Part shown: positions 27,607-36,405 of the stretch, piece after piece | How positions within the stretch are numbered: the first letter of the stretch is position 1 | Layout of the letters: each line of letters begins with the position of its first letter | NCBI RefSeq assembly: GCF_900603025.1 | Contig: NZ_LR026975.1 | Span: 4,898,001 to 4,962,000, forward strand | Source: Mycolicibacterium hassiacum DSM 44199 | GTDB lineage: Bacteria > Actinomycetota > Actinomycetes > Mycobacteriales > Mycobacteriaceae | Length of the DNA: 64,000 nt | Direction: 5' to 3' | Notes under the pieces: model-generated | Told to the model about the DNA's origin: nothing | Seen by the model: only the letters and a program-made list of their open reading frames with translations | Databases searched by the model: none | Program-made: the position numbers and the translations under genes

Positions 27607-28974
27607 CTACCGGGTGTGGGCCTGGTCGACCCCGCGTTCGCTGGCGATGGCCGACCGGCTGGTCACCCCGTCGCCGTGGATGCGCAGATACGTCTCGGTG
27701 TAGCGCTCGGAGATCCGGGTGCCGGCGAACTCCGACGGAATGACGTCGTTGGTCTTCACCCGCCAGTCGTTGAGCAGCAGCGCGAGCTCGTCGGCGACGG
27801 CCAGCGCCTCGGGGGAGGCGTCCGGGCCGAGCAGGTTGTGCGACTCGGTCGGATCGGCGCGCAGATCGTAGAGTTCGCGTTCCGGTCGGACCGCACGCGT
27901 CAGCGACTCGACCGCGCGGCCGGGAGCGCTGTCGGCGATGTCCAACGGCAGGTCCAGCAGCGGGCGGGACGCGTAGTTCTCGATGTAGCTGTACTCCTTG
28001 GTGCGCACGGCCCGGATCGGATCGAACGAATCGTGGTAGGTCTTGGCGGCGTACACCTCGGTGCGCACCGGCTCCGGCTCGTCGCGCAGCAGCTGCGCGG
28101 CGTGCGAGAGGCCCTCGACTTCGGCGGGGATGTCCACCCCCAGCAGGTCCAGCAGCGTGGGCAGCAGGTCGACCCCGCTGAACAGCTCGTCGTAGACCTT
28201 CGGCGAAACGGTGCGGTCACCCGGGGGCCGGATGATCATCGCGATCCCGGTGCCCGCGTCGTACAGCGTCGACTTGGCCCGCGGCAGCGCGGGCCCGTGA
28301 TCGGTGAAGAACACCACCCAGGTGCTGCGGTCCAGCCCGCGGGCCGCCAGCGCGTCGAGCAACCGGCCGACCGCGGCGTCGGCCACCGCGATCGCGCCGA
28401 AGAACTCGGCGAGGTCCTGCCGCACCTCGGGGGTGTCGGGCAGATAGTCGGGCACCGCCACCGCGGTGGGGTCGGCGGGTTCATAGCGCTCCGGCGGGTA
28501 CGGGCGGTGGGTCTCGAAGAACCCCGCGGTCAGCAGGAACGGCTCGGACGGCGGGTGGGCCAGCCACTCGGTGGCGCGGTCCACGACGTACTCGCAGTAG
28601 GAGTTCGACACGTCGAACTCGTCGAAGCCCAGCCGCGCCGGGAACGACGTCTCGTGCTGCATCCCGAAAAGGCAGGTGCGCCAACCCGCCTCGGACAGCA
28701 GCTGGGACAGGGTGCGCACCCCGGCCCGGTACTCCCAGCCGTGGTGGGCCAGGCCGACCAGCCCGTTGCTCTGCGGGTAGCGGCCGGTGAACAGCGACCC
28801 CCGGGACGGGGAGCACAGCGGAGCGGTGGCGTGCGCGCGGGTGAACAGGATGCCCTCGGCGGCCAACCGGTCCAGATGCGGGCTGCTGACCTCGGCGTGG
28901 CCGTAGACACCCAGATAGCGGCCGAGGTCGTGCCAGTGCACGATCAGCACGTTGTCCCGCCGCGCGTCGCTCAC
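27607..28974 (-). CDS. Type I sulfatase (Rv0296c-like)
   Basis: Alkaline-phosphatase-superfamily arylsulfatase, about 455 residues, hydrolysing sulfate esters. The modification motif C-x-P-S-R appears as LCSPSRGSLFTGR, whose Cys must be converted to formylglycine, so the enzyme is predicted active. Metal ligands are suggested by VHWHDLGRYLGVYGH at the N-terminus and FFTDHGPALPRAK in the middle. GTG 28974 is preferred because GGAAAGGA precedes it; the frame also opens 10 codons earlier at GTG 29004. Sequence and position match Rv0296c. With stf0 next door, the pair could install and remove sulfate on the same class of glycans or glycolipids, which is inference. Confidence 0.9.
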   Translation of the reverse strand: MSDARRDNVLIVHWHDLGRYLGVYGHAEVSSPHLDRLAAEGILFTRAHATAPLCSPSRGSLFTGRYPQSNGLVGLAHHGWEYRAGVRTLSQLLSEAGWRTCLFGMQHETSFPARLGFDEFDVSNSYCEYVVDRATEWLAHPPSEPFLLTAGFFETHRPYPPERYEPADPTAVAVPDYLPDTPEVRQDLAEFFGAIAVADAAVGRLLDALAARGLDRSTWVVFFTDHGPALPRAKSTLYDAGTGIAMIIRPPGDRTVSPKVYDELFSGVDLLPTLLDLLGVDIPAEVEGLSHAAQLLRDEPEPVRTEVYAAKTYHDSFDPIRAVRTKEYSYIENYASRPLLDLPLDIADSAPGRAVESLTRAVRPERELYDLRADPTESHNLLGPDASPEALAVADELALLLNDWRVKTNDVIPSEFAGTRISERYTETYLRIHGDGVTSRSAIASERGVDQAHTR

Positions 28975-29109
28975 CCGGTGTCCTTTCCCGTCGGGCGGGC
29001 CCACCGCTGCCGCGGGCCCAGCATCGAGTATCCCGACCGGACACCGAACCCGCTGCCCACGGAATTGGCAACCCTTTTCCTCACCCCGATCGCCTCACCC
29101 CCGGGCGGG

Positions 29110-29592
29110 CTACGGATCGTAGGGGACGCCGACCGCGCGGAACACGTAGCCGGGCGGCACGTCGAAGGCCAGCCTGCGGAGGGGCAGCGAGGCCAGCAGA
29201 CCGGGATCCAGGTCGGCCTTGTAGTGCAGCGACAGCGTTCCGGAGAACCGCGGATCGACCGCGGGGAGATCGACGCCGATGAGCAGCCCGGTCTCGGACA
29301 GTTCCACGGTCGTGTTGCCGGACTGTTCTGCGTCCCAACGCTGATCGACGCTGCGGGCGGCCAGCTTCGGCACCGTCGACAAGGTGGCCAGTACCCGCTC
29401 GTCGGTCAGCGCCAGCGCGCCGGTGTAGCTGGCCACATCGCCGTGGGCACGCTTACCGGGAATTCGACCGCTGAACCGCCGCGTGACCGGGACGTACTCC
29501 TCGAGGAAACGCAGTCCCTCCGCCTCGACCTGCGCGCGCAACTCGTCGGGCAACCGGCCGATGCGGAACAGCCTGCGCACAATCACGGCCAT
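29110..29592 (-). CDS. Conserved hypothetical protein, possible bacterial PH-like fold
   Basis: A 160-residue soluble protein with no signal peptide or membrane segment. The centre reads TGALALTDERVLATLSTVPKLAAR, a pattern reminiscent of bacterial PH-domain proteins (a strand ending in xLTDxRV). The C-terminus has several short hydrophobic strands and ends VFRAVGVPYDP. Codon use is normal for the genome, and the start is preceded by a region shared with the divergent PAP2 gene (48 nt apart). I cannot assign a function. It stands alone between the sulfatase and PAP2 genes. Confidence 0.65.
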   Translation of the reverse strand: MAVIVRRLFRIGRLPDELRAQVEAEGLRFLEEYVPVTRRFSGRIPGKRAHGDVASYTGALALTDERVLATLSTVPKLAARSVDQRWDAEQSGNTTVELSETGLLIGVDLPAVDPRFSGTLSLHYKADLDPGLLASLPLRRLAFDVPPGYVFRAVGVPYDP

Positions 29593-29640
29593 GAACGATC
29601 ACCCTAATCCCAGTAGGCCACACCTGGTAGAGCTAGTCGA

Positions 29641-30300
29641 ATGAGGTCTTCGACGCGGTGGCTGCCGGGCTCGGCGCTGCTCGCCGCCGCGATCTACGTG
29701 CTGCTGTGGGTCGCCTGGGCGCACCGGTGGTCCTGGGTCGCCGGCCTGGACACTCCGGTGCTGACCGGCGCCCATGACTTCGCCGCCGGGCATCCGGGCT
29801 GGGTCACCGGATGGGACGTGTTCTGCACCGTGCTCGGACCCGGCGCCTTCCGGCTGGTCGGGGCGGTCGTCATTGTCGCCGCGCTCTGGCGCCGTCGCAT
29901 CCGCACGGCGGTGTTCCTGCTGGTCACCGTCGAGGGGTCGGCGCTGGTCACCGAGCTCGCCAAGGCGCTCGCCGACCGGCCCCGCCCGGCCACCGCGCTG
30001 GTGGACGCCTGGGGGACGGCGTTCCCGTCCGGCCACGCGCTGGGGGTGCTGGTCGCGGTCGCGGCGTATCTGACCGTCGCCCGGCCCGCGCTGACCGCCC
30101 GGGCCCGGCTGGGCTGGGCGGTGACCGGGGCCGCGGTGGTGGTGACGATCGGCGTCGGCCGAGTGCTGCTCAACGTGCACCACCCGACCGACGTGCTGGC
30201 CGGCTGGGCGCTGGGCTATGCCTACTTCGTCGGGTGCCGGCTGGCGCTTCCGCTCATGCCCGCGGCCGGAACACCCGCAGCGCCCGATAACTCGACGTGA
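29641..30300 (+). CDS. PAP2-family membrane phosphatase (Rv0308-like)
   Basis: Integral membrane phosphatase of 219 residues, acting on a lipid or isoprenoid phosphate on the outer membrane face. The three PAP2 signatures are intact: KALADRPRP (C1), PSGHALG (C2) and RVLLNVHHPTDVLAGW (C3), with catalytic His residues in C2 and C3. Six hydrophobic segments are visible. Its 3' end overlaps by 47 nt the convergent PAP2-kinase fusion gene. The next plus-strand gene, an L,D-transpeptidase-like protein, corresponds to Rv0309, so this is probably the Rv0308 counterpart with the fusion gene inserted between. Confidence 0.9.
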   Translation: MRSSTRWLPGSALLAAAIYVLLWVAWAHRWSWVAGLDTPVLTGAHDFAAGHPGWVTGWDVFCTVLGPGAFRLVGAVVIVAALWRRRIRTAVFLLVTVEGSALVTELAKALADRPRPATALVDAWGTAFPSGHALGVLVAVAAYLTVARPALTARARLGWAVTGAAVVVTIGVGRVLLNVHHPTDVLAGWALGYAYFVGCRLALPLMPAAGTPAAPDNST

Positions 30301-31768
30301 ACTCGGCTGTCGCGCAGCTCATTTCGATCTCACCGTCGCAGGCCAGCGGGGTGGGTCCGTCGAGCGCGGTGAAGCCGAACCGCGGCACCCGCAACTCGTG
30401 GTACAGCCGACAGCTGCGCAGCCGCCCGGTGGCCAGCGCGGCCAGGATGCGGCCGGCGGCGAACCGCCGCCCGGTCTCCAGGATCCGCACGTCGAGCAGC
30501 CCGCTGTCCATCCGGGTGCGCCGCGACGGCGCGAACCCCGACGGCAGGTACACCGAGTTGCCGAGGAAGAACAGCGAGGTCTGCAGGGTCGTGTTGTCGT
30601 AGCGGATCCGCACCGGCTCGTCGCGGCGCAGCGTGTGCCACATCGCGTACAGCCCGGCCAGCGGCTTGCCGATCCGGTGCTCGAGCTTCTCGCGGATCCG
30701 CACGAAATGCGGGTAGGCGCCGATGCTGGCGGTGTTGACCACCATCTGCTCGGGGTTGTCGTCGGCGGCGAGACACGCCACGTCCACGCACGCCACGCTG
30801 CCCCGCCGGATCGCCTCGACGGTCGCCTCGACGCGGTCGCAGCCGATGTCCTTGGCGAAGTGGTTGAACGTCCCGCCCGGGAACACCGCCAGCGGCAACC
30901 CCGCGGCCACCGCGATACCGGCCGCGCACGAGACCGTCCCGTCGCCGCCGCACACCGCGAGCACCTCCGCCCGCCCGGCCGCCTCCCGCAGCGCGGCCGC
31001 GACCTGTGCGCCGTCGTCGACCTCGACGACCTCCATGCGCGGCAGGGCTTCTCGGGCCCGATCGGCGGCCGCGCCGGCGGATCCGCCGCCGGACTCCGGG
31101 TTGACCACGAGTACCACCCCGGCGCCGTCCGGGCGTTCGGGGGTGGGCACCCACAGCGGGTCACCGGCCGGCAGCTCGGCCGGCACGATCGGCGGCACCA
31201 CCCGCGCGCCGAGCACCGACACCGTCGCGCCCAGCGCGAACCCGGCCAACACGTCGCCCGGATAGTGCGCCCCGGTGGCCACCCGCGACATCCCGACCAG
31301 CCCGGCCAACAGCCCCAACGCCAGGCCCGCCGGGGCGCTCTCCAACCCCACTCCGACGGCGAACGCGGCCGCGCTCGCGGCGTGCCCGGACGGCAGCGAG
31401 TTCGACGTCGGCAGCCGTCGCGCCCGCCGGGGCAGCGGCACCCGCAGCCGGTCCGGACGCGGCCGCTGCCACACCCGCTTGGCGACCTGGTTGGTCAGCA
31501 GGCTGGTCACCGCTAGGCCGGCCACCCCGCGGATCGCGCCGCGGCGCACCGCAGGCCCGCCCGCCGCGCCCAGCGCCGCGGCGACCGCGAACCACAGCTT
31601 GCCGTGATCGGCGGCGCGGGTCAGCCGCGGCATCACGGCGTCGAGCAGCGGGCTGGGGGAGTCGGCGATGGCCTCGAACACCTCGCGATCGAGCGTGCCG
31701 AGGCCGGTCCCGATCTGCCGCAGGCCGTGCGGACGCCCGACGAGCAGCGGGTTGGTGCGGACGGTCAT
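30254..31768 (-). CDS. PAP2 phosphatase - diacylglycerol kinase-domain fusion
   Basis: A 504-residue bifunctional protein. Residues about 1-190 form a PAP2 membrane phosphatase domain: KRVWQRPRPDRLR, SLPSGHAASAAAF and SRVATGAHYPGDVLAGF. The rest is a DAGK_cat/LCB5-type lipid kinase: VVLVVNPESGGGSAG, the nucleotide-binding GGDGTVSCAAG, PGGTFNHFAKD, and late strands ending ACDGEIEMS. Such a protein could phosphorylate a lipid inside and dephosphorylate a lipid phosphate outside, giving one polypeptide control of a lipid-phosphate pool. ATG 31768 (MTVRTNPLL) was preferred over the longer frame to 31846, which reads through low-quality upstream sequence. Divergent from the Rv0309-like gene; its tail overlaps the stand-alone PAP2 gene. 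Confidence 0.9.
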   Translation of the reverse strand: MTVRTNPLLVGRPHGLRQIGTGLGTLDREVFEAIADSPSPLLDAVMPRLTRAADHGKLWFAVAAALGAAGGPAVRRGAIRGVAGLAVTSLLTNQVAKRVWQRPRPDRLRVPLPRRARRLPTSNSLPSGHAASAAAFAVGVGLESAPAGLALGLLAGLVGMSRVATGAHYPGDVLAGFALGATVSVLGARVVPPIVPAELPAGDPLWVPTPERPDGAGVVLVVNPESGGGSAGAAADRAREALPRMEVVEVDDGAQVAAALREAAGRAEVLAVCGGDGTVSCAAGIAVAAGLPLAVFPGGTFNHFAKDIGCDRVEATVEAIRRGSVACVDVACLAADDNPEQMVVNTASIGAYPHFVRIREKLEHRIGKPLAGLYAMWHTLRRDEPVRIRYDNTTLQTSLFFLGNSVYLPSGFAPSRRTRMDSGLLDVRILETGRRFAAGRILAALATGRLRSCRLYHELRVPRFGFTALDGPTPLACDGEIEMSCATAEFTSSYRALRVFRPRA

Positions 31769-31859
31769 CTGCTGTACGTATCCGCGGCGCGGCGCGCCAA
31801 ACCCAGCCGGCGCCGCGTGGCTACCCGGGGGCGCCGCCGCGCGCACTTAGCATGAGCCG

Positions 31860-32522
31860 GTGCGCCGGCTGCTGAACCTGCTGTGGGCCGCGGTGCTGGC
31901 CGGCACCGCGGTGGTCTGCGCGCCGGTCACCCACGCCCAGCCCAAGCCGTGGTTCGCCGACCTGGTCGGTGCCGCCACCCAGGTGATTTCCGTTGTGGGC
32001 GTAGGTGGTTCGAAAGCCAAGATGGACGTCTACCAGCGCACCGCGGCCGGCTGGCAGCCGGTCGGGGTGGGCATCGACGCCTGGATCGGCGCCAACGGGA
32101 TGGCGCCGCGCACCCACGACGGGGAGATGAAGACCCCGATGGGGGTGTTCACGCTGGACTTCGCGTTCGGCACCGCCCCGAACCCGGGCGGCGGACTTCC
32201 CTACGTGCAGGTGGGGCCCAACCACTGGTGGGACGGCGACATGTCGAGCCCCACCTACAACACGATGCAGGTGTGCGAGAAGTCGAAGTGCCCGTTTCGC
32301 ACCGACCCGGCCAGCGGCACCGAGAACCTCAACATCCCGCAGTACGTGCACGCGGTGGTGATGGGCGTCAACAAGGAGCGGATCCCCGGCAACGGGGGCG
32401 CGTTCTTCCTGCACGCCACCGACGGCGGGCCGACCGCCGGCTGCGTGGCGATCGACGACCCGACCCTGGTGAAGATCATCCGCTGGCTGCGGCCCGGCGC
32501 GCTGATCGCGATCGCGAAGTAG
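31860..32522 (+). CDS. Exported L,D-transpeptidase (YkuD)-like protein (Rv0309-like)
   Basis: Secreted protein of 220 residues. Signal peptide with basic MRRLL, hydrophobic core LLWAAVLAGTAVVCAPV and cleavage near THAQ. The YkuD-like catalytic region is HATDGGPTAGCVAIDD, with the His and the nucleophilic Cys in the expected H-x(n)-GC arrangement, although the usual SHGC is TAGC. An upstream MKTPMGVFTL segment also fits the fold. It may act on peptidoglycan peptides, but this branch is not known to make 3-3 crosslinks. GTG or ATG at 31860 is 92 nt from the divergent PAP2-kinase gene. Matches Rv0309 in length. Confidence 0.85.
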   Translation: MRRLLNLLWAAVLAGTAVVCAPVTHAQPKPWFADLVGAATQVISVVGVGGSKAKMDVYQRTAAGWQPVGVGIDAWIGANGMAPRTHDGEMKTPMGVFTLDFAFGTAPNPGGGLPYVQVGPNHWWDGDMSSPTYNTMQVCEKSKCPFRTDPASGTENLNIPQYVHAVVMGVNKERIPGNGGAFFLHATDGGPTAGCVAIDDPTLVKIIRWLRPGALIAIAK

Positions 32523-32525
32523 CCG

Positions 32526-32984
32526 TCAGATCTTCAGGGCCCGACCGGGTTTCACCTTGAAGTTGAGGTTCTCGGTGGACATCGACGCGTCGTAGGTGCG
32601 GTCGTAGCCGGTCTCGCAGATCTTCCAGCCGTCCGGGGTGCGCCGGTAGCGGTCGTGGTAGAAGCCGGCGCCGATCAGCATGAAGTTGAAGTCGGGCGCG
32701 ATGACGCGGTCCTGCAGGTACCAGATCCCGGTGGCCTCGTCGCCGTCGACGGTGATCTCGGGATGGCTGACCCGGTGCTCGGTGATGATCTCCGGCCCCA
32801 ACGAGGTGCGCATGAAGTTCACCAGCTCGTCGCGGTTGGCGAAGTGGTGCTCCTCGCCGATCGACTCGCCGTACTTGCCGACGACGTCCTCGGTCATCGT
32901 GGCGGCGAACAGCTCCCAGTCCTTGGTGTCCAGAGCGCGCAGGTAGCGGTACTTGACCAGTTTGATCTCGTCGATGTCACCCAT
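32526..32984 (-). CDS. SnoaL-like / nuclear transport factor 2-fold protein (Rv0310c-like)
   Basis: Small soluble protein of 152 residues with the SnoaL/NTF2-like pattern. An N-terminal helix contains KYRYLRALDTKDWELFAATM, followed by alternating strands (TEHRVSHPEITVDGDEATGIW) and the terminal strand DGWKICETGYDRTY. Members are polyketide cyclases, hydratases or ligand-binding proteins; the putative Asp/His pair (D near residue 20, H near 70) is present. It converges with the Rv0309-like gene across only 3 nt. Matches Rv0310c in order. No substrate can be proposed. Confidence 0.82.
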   Translation of the reverse strand: MGDIDEIKLVKYRYLRALDTKDWELFAATMTEDVVGKYGESIGEEHHFANRDELVNFMRTSLGPEIITEHRVSHPEITVDGDEATGIWYLQDRVIAPDFNFMLIGAGFYHDRYRRTPDGWKICETGYDRTYDASMSTENLNFKVKPGRALKI

Positions 32985-32999
32985 GGCCGCAACATACCG

Positions 33000-34520
33000 C
33001 TAGCTCTCCGGGGTCAGTCCGCGGGTCGCCGGACCCTCCAGCAGGGTGCCGTCCGGGGCGAACCGCGACCCGTGCAGCGGGCACTCCCAGGCCTCGTCGG
33101 CGTCGTTCCAGGTCACGATGCCGCCCAGGTGGGGGCACACCGGCGAGACCCGGTACTCGCGGCCGTCGACCACCGCGCAGCCCCGCAGTCGCCACGGCGG
33201 GCCGCTGACCACCCCGCCCGCCTCGGGCCGGCCACCGCCGATGTGGGCCGCCGGGGTGACCCAGCCGCGGGCCAGATACAACCCGACCTCGAGGTTGTTG
33301 CGCACCGCCTGCGGGATCCCGGACAGCTCATGCGGGCTCCAGGCGGCGAACGCGTCGGCCCAGTCCATCCGCCCGCCCAGGATGCGCCCGGCCAGCGCCA
33401 GTGCCGCGGCCGCCCCGTTGGTCATCCCCCATTTGTCGAAACCAGTTGCTACAAAAACACTTTCGTTTCCCGGCAGGATCGGCCCGACGTAGGGCAGCTC
33501 GTCGACCGGTGCATAGTCCTGGGCGGACCAGTAGTGCGTCTGGGTGGCGCCGGGGAAGTGCCGTTTGGTCCACGCGTCGAGTTCCTGCACCGACGACGAC
33601 GGGTGCCGTTCGTGCCCGACCGGGTGCCCGGCGCCGCCGACGATCAACCGGTCGCCGTCGGCCGTCGGCGCGTAGCGCAGCGACCGGGTCGGGCTGTCGG
33701 TGGACAGGAACATGCCGCGCAGCCTCAGCTCCGGCACCCGGTAGGCCAGGCAGTAGGACCGCTGGGGTTTGAGCCGGGCGAAGAAGCCGCCGCGGTCGAG
33801 GATCGGGATCCCGGTGGCCAGCACGCACTGTTTGGCGTGCACGTCGTACTCGTCGCCGCCGGTCGTGCGCACGCCCAGGGTCAGCCGGTTGCGGCCACCG
33901 CTCACCGTGCGCACCCGCACGCCTTCGGCGAGCCGCCCCCCTCTTTCCTCGAGCTCGGTGACCAGCCGGTCCAGCAGCGGCACCGGGTCGAACTGCGCCT
34001 GATCGGCCAGCCGCACCCCGCCGCGGAACGGGAAGGGCACCGCTGCGCCGTCGGCCCACTCGGCATCCACCCACTCGGCGCCCAGTCCCACCTCGGTGCA
34101 GGCGGCCAGCTCCCGGCGGGCCGTCGCCAGCCCCTGTTCGGACTGCGCGAAGGTGAACGCGTCCTCGCGCTGCACCGACAGCCCGTGCGACGCGCAGTAG
34201 CCGAGCAACCAGTGCTGGCCCTCGCGGTTGCCGTCCAGATACTGCCGGGTGCGCTTCGCGCCGTGCTTGGCCAGGATCCGCGACAGCTTGCTGCCCTGCA
34301 GCAGGCTGATCTTGGCGGTGGTGTTGCCGGTCGCCCCGGCGCCGACGGTGCGCGCCTCGAGTACCAGCACGTCCTTGCCGGCCCGCGCCAACAGCACCGC
34401 GGTGATCAACCCGGTGATCCCGGCGCCGACCACCACCACCCCGGCCGAGCGGGACGCCGCGTCGAGCGGGGCGGGTTCGGCCGGGCGAGGGGCGCGGCCG
34501 GCCAGCCACAGCGAAGTCAT
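33000..34520 (-). CDS. FAD-dependent oxidoreductase with C-terminal Rieske [2Fe-2S] domain
   Basis: A 506-residue fusion. The N-terminal DAO-type domain has the dinucleotide motif VVVGAGITGLITAVLLARAG near residue 28 and EARTVGAGATGNTTAK just after. An FAD-binding C-terminal segment reads FVATGFDKWGMTNGAAAA. The last 80 residues form a Rieske domain with ligands CPHLGG and CPLHGS. This DadA-Rieske architecture occurs in many actinobacteria and Bacillus (YhfW-like), but its substrate is not known. It is divergent from the Hsp70-like gene at 34631 and ends 15 nt from the SnoaL-like gene start on the same strand. Confidence 0.9.
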   Translation of the reverse strand: MTSLWLAGRAPRPAEPAPLDAASRSAGVVVVGAGITGLITAVLLARAGKDVLVLEARTVGAGATGNTTAKISLLQGSKLSRILAKHGAKRTRQYLDGNREGQHWLLGYCASHGLSVQREDAFTFAQSEQGLATARRELAACTEVGLGAEWVDAEWADGAAVPFPFRGGVRLADQAQFDPVPLLDRLVTELEERGGRLAEGVRVRTVSGGRNRLTLGVRTTGGDEYDVHAKQCVLATGIPILDRGGFFARLKPQRSYCLAYRVPELRLRGMFLSTDSPTRSLRYAPTADGDRLIVGGAGHPVGHERHPSSSVQELDAWTKRHFPGATQTHYWSAQDYAPVDELPYVGPILPGNESVFVATGFDKWGMTNGAAAALALAGRILGGRMDWADAFAAWSPHELSGIPQAVRNNLEVGLYLARGWVTPAAHIGGGRPEAGGVVSGPPWRLRGCAVVDGREYRVSPVCPHLGGIVTWNDADEAWECPLHGSRFAPDGTLLEGPATRGLTPES

Positions 34521-34630
34521 GGCTTTGGCTGTACCCGTTCGGTGCGGCTCAAAACCGTGACGGCCGAACGGGGTTGGTTCGGAGTGTCTGAGCGGATCGG
34601 AAGCCGCGGACCGATAGGGTGTGCGGCGTT

Positions 34631-36334
34631 ATGAACGCCCCCTTGGGGTTGTCGATCGGTACGTCGAACCTCGTCGCGGCTCGTGTCGGCAATCAACCGG
34701 TAACACGTCGGTCGGCGGTGACGCTGAGCGACGGCTTCGCCATGACCGGGTTCGTGGAACGGGTCGGCGACCCGGTTCCGCTGGTCGCCCCCGACGGGTC
34801 GACCCACCGCGCCGAGCGGCTGCTGGTCGACGCGCTGGCCGAGCTGGCCGGCGGTGCGGGGGTGCCGTCGGCCGACATCGCGATCGCGATACCGGCGCAC
34901 TGGGGCGGCGCCACCGTCCGGGCGCTGCGCGACGCGCTGGCGGCCAGCGCGGTGTTCACCCCGCACGGGCGGCCGACGCGGCTGGTGTCCGACGCGATCG
35001 CCGCGCTGACCTCCCTCAACGCCCACCCGGGCCTGGTGCCGCACGGGGTGGTCGCGCTGCTGGACTTCGGCGGTGGCGGCACCGGGATCACCCTGGCCGA
35101 CGCCACCAGTTCGTTCGAGCCGATCGGCGAGAGCGTGCGCTACGCCGAGTTCTCCGGCGATCTGATCGATCAGGCGCTGCTGAGTCATGTGCTCGACACG
35201 GTGGCCTCGACCGGCGCGGTGGACCCGGCCGCCACCGCCGCGGTGGGCGCGCTGGCCCGGCTGCGCGAGGCCTGCCGCGCCGCCAAGGAACGGTTGACCT
35301 ACGACACCAGTACCGAGCTGGTGGTCGAACTGCCCGGGCACCGTTCGACGCTGACGCTGCACCGCGGCGATCTGGAGTCGCTGATCAGCGCATCACTGGA
35401 CGGTGCGCTCGATGCGCTGTCAAACGCGTTGCAGCGCAACGGGATCAGCTGGTCCGATGTGGTGTCGGTGGTGACCGTCGGTGGGGGAGCGGGCATCCCG
35501 CTGATCGCTCGACGGCTCGCCGAACGAGTCGAGGTGCCGGTGCTCACCACCCCGCGTCCGGGGCTTGACGCCGCCACCGGGGCCGCGCTGTACGCGGCCT
35601 ACGGTCCCGCAGCCGAAGCGGAAACCGGTGTGGCGCCTGCTGTTGCGGAACCCGAGTCGGCGGATGCGACGCTGGCCGCGCCCATGGTGGCGGAAGCCGC
35701 GGATGCGCCGGCGCTGGCCTGGTCGCAGGAGGAACCCACCGAGGAGCCGGCGCCCTTCGTAGCGGAGTCCTTCGACAACGAGTACCGCTACGACACCGGA
35801 CCGGCGTCGAGTCGCCAGCCGGTGCAGTACCTGCCGGCCGACTCCTACGACGACGCGGGTTGGCACCGGGTGCCGTTGACGGTGTTCGGGGTCGCCGCCG
35901 CGGTGGCGCTGGTCGCCGTCGGCGGGGTGGCGATCGCGTTGACCGCCAGCACCACCACCGAGCCACCGCCGACGAGTGTGCCCCCGCAACACGTCAAGCC
36001 CGCGCCGCCGCCCGAAACCGTCACCGTGATCAGCGAACTGCCGCCTCCGCCGCCGGTGACCGAACCCCCCGCCGCGCCGCCGCCCCCACCGCCGGTGACC
36101 CAGCATCCGGTCGCGCCGGCGCCGGCCGCGCCGCCGCCCACGACCACGACCACCTCGACCACCACGACGACCACCACAACGACAACGCCGACCACCACAA
36201 CCACCACGACGACGGTGGACCCGGGTCCGACGAGCACCTCGGTACCCACCGCCACCACGACGCCGATGACGACGGCCTACCTGACGGTTCCGTTCGTACC
36301 GGTGCCGATTCCCATTCCGGTGCCCCAGAATTAG
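34631..36334 (+). CDS. Hsp70-like single-pass membrane protein with Pro/Thr-rich extracytoplasmic tail (Rv0312-like)
   Basis: A 567-residue protein with an actin/Hsp70-type nucleotide-binding domain (residues about 1-325): phosphate 1 LGLSIGTSNLVAARV, phosphate 2 LLDFGGGGTGITLAD and adenosine motif VVTVGGGAGIPLIARR. There is no Hsp70 substrate-binding domain. Instead an acidic linker leads to one transmembrane helix (about residues 416-437, FGVAAAVALVAVGGVAIAL), then a tail of Pro-rich and poly-Thr sequence (35990-36240 in DNA), which could be O-mannosylated. ATG 34631 gives the family N-terminus MNAPLGLSIGTS. Matches Rv0312, described as a proline- and threonine-rich protein. A close paralogue is encoded at 54052-55806. 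A cytosolic ATP-binding sensor coupled to the wall is the likely design, as inference. Confidence 0.85.
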   Translation: MNAPLGLSIGTSNLVAARVGNQPVTRRSAVTLSDGFAMTGFVERVGDPVPLVAPDGSTHRAERLLVDALAELAGGAGVPSADIAIAIPAHWGGATVRALRDALAASAVFTPHGRPTRLVSDAIAALTSLNAHPGLVPHGVVALLDFGGGGTGITLADATSSFEPIGESVRYAEFSGDLIDQALLSHVLDTVASTGAVDPAATAAVGALARLREACRAAKERLTYDTSTELVVELPGHRSTLTLHRGDLESLISASLDGALDALSNALQRNGISWSDVVSVVTVGGGAGIPLIARRLAERVEVPVLTTPRPGLDAATGAALYAAYGPAAEAETGVAPAVAEPESADATLAAPMVAEAADAPALAWSQEEPTEEPAPFVAESFDNEYRYDTGPASSRQPVQYLPADSYDDAGWHRVPLTVFGVAAAVALVAVGGVAIALTASTTTEPPPTSVPPQHVKPAPPPETVTVISELPPPPPVTEPPAAPPPPPPVTQHPVAPAPAAPPPTTTTTSTTTTTTTTTTPTTTTTTTTVDPGPTSTSVPTATTTPMTTAYLTVPFVPVPIPIPVPQN

Positions 36335-36405
36335 GCGATCCGGTATTTGGCGACCGGTCCGACACCGCGCGTCGATGCGCGGTCACCGCAGGAATGGGAG
36401 ACAAC

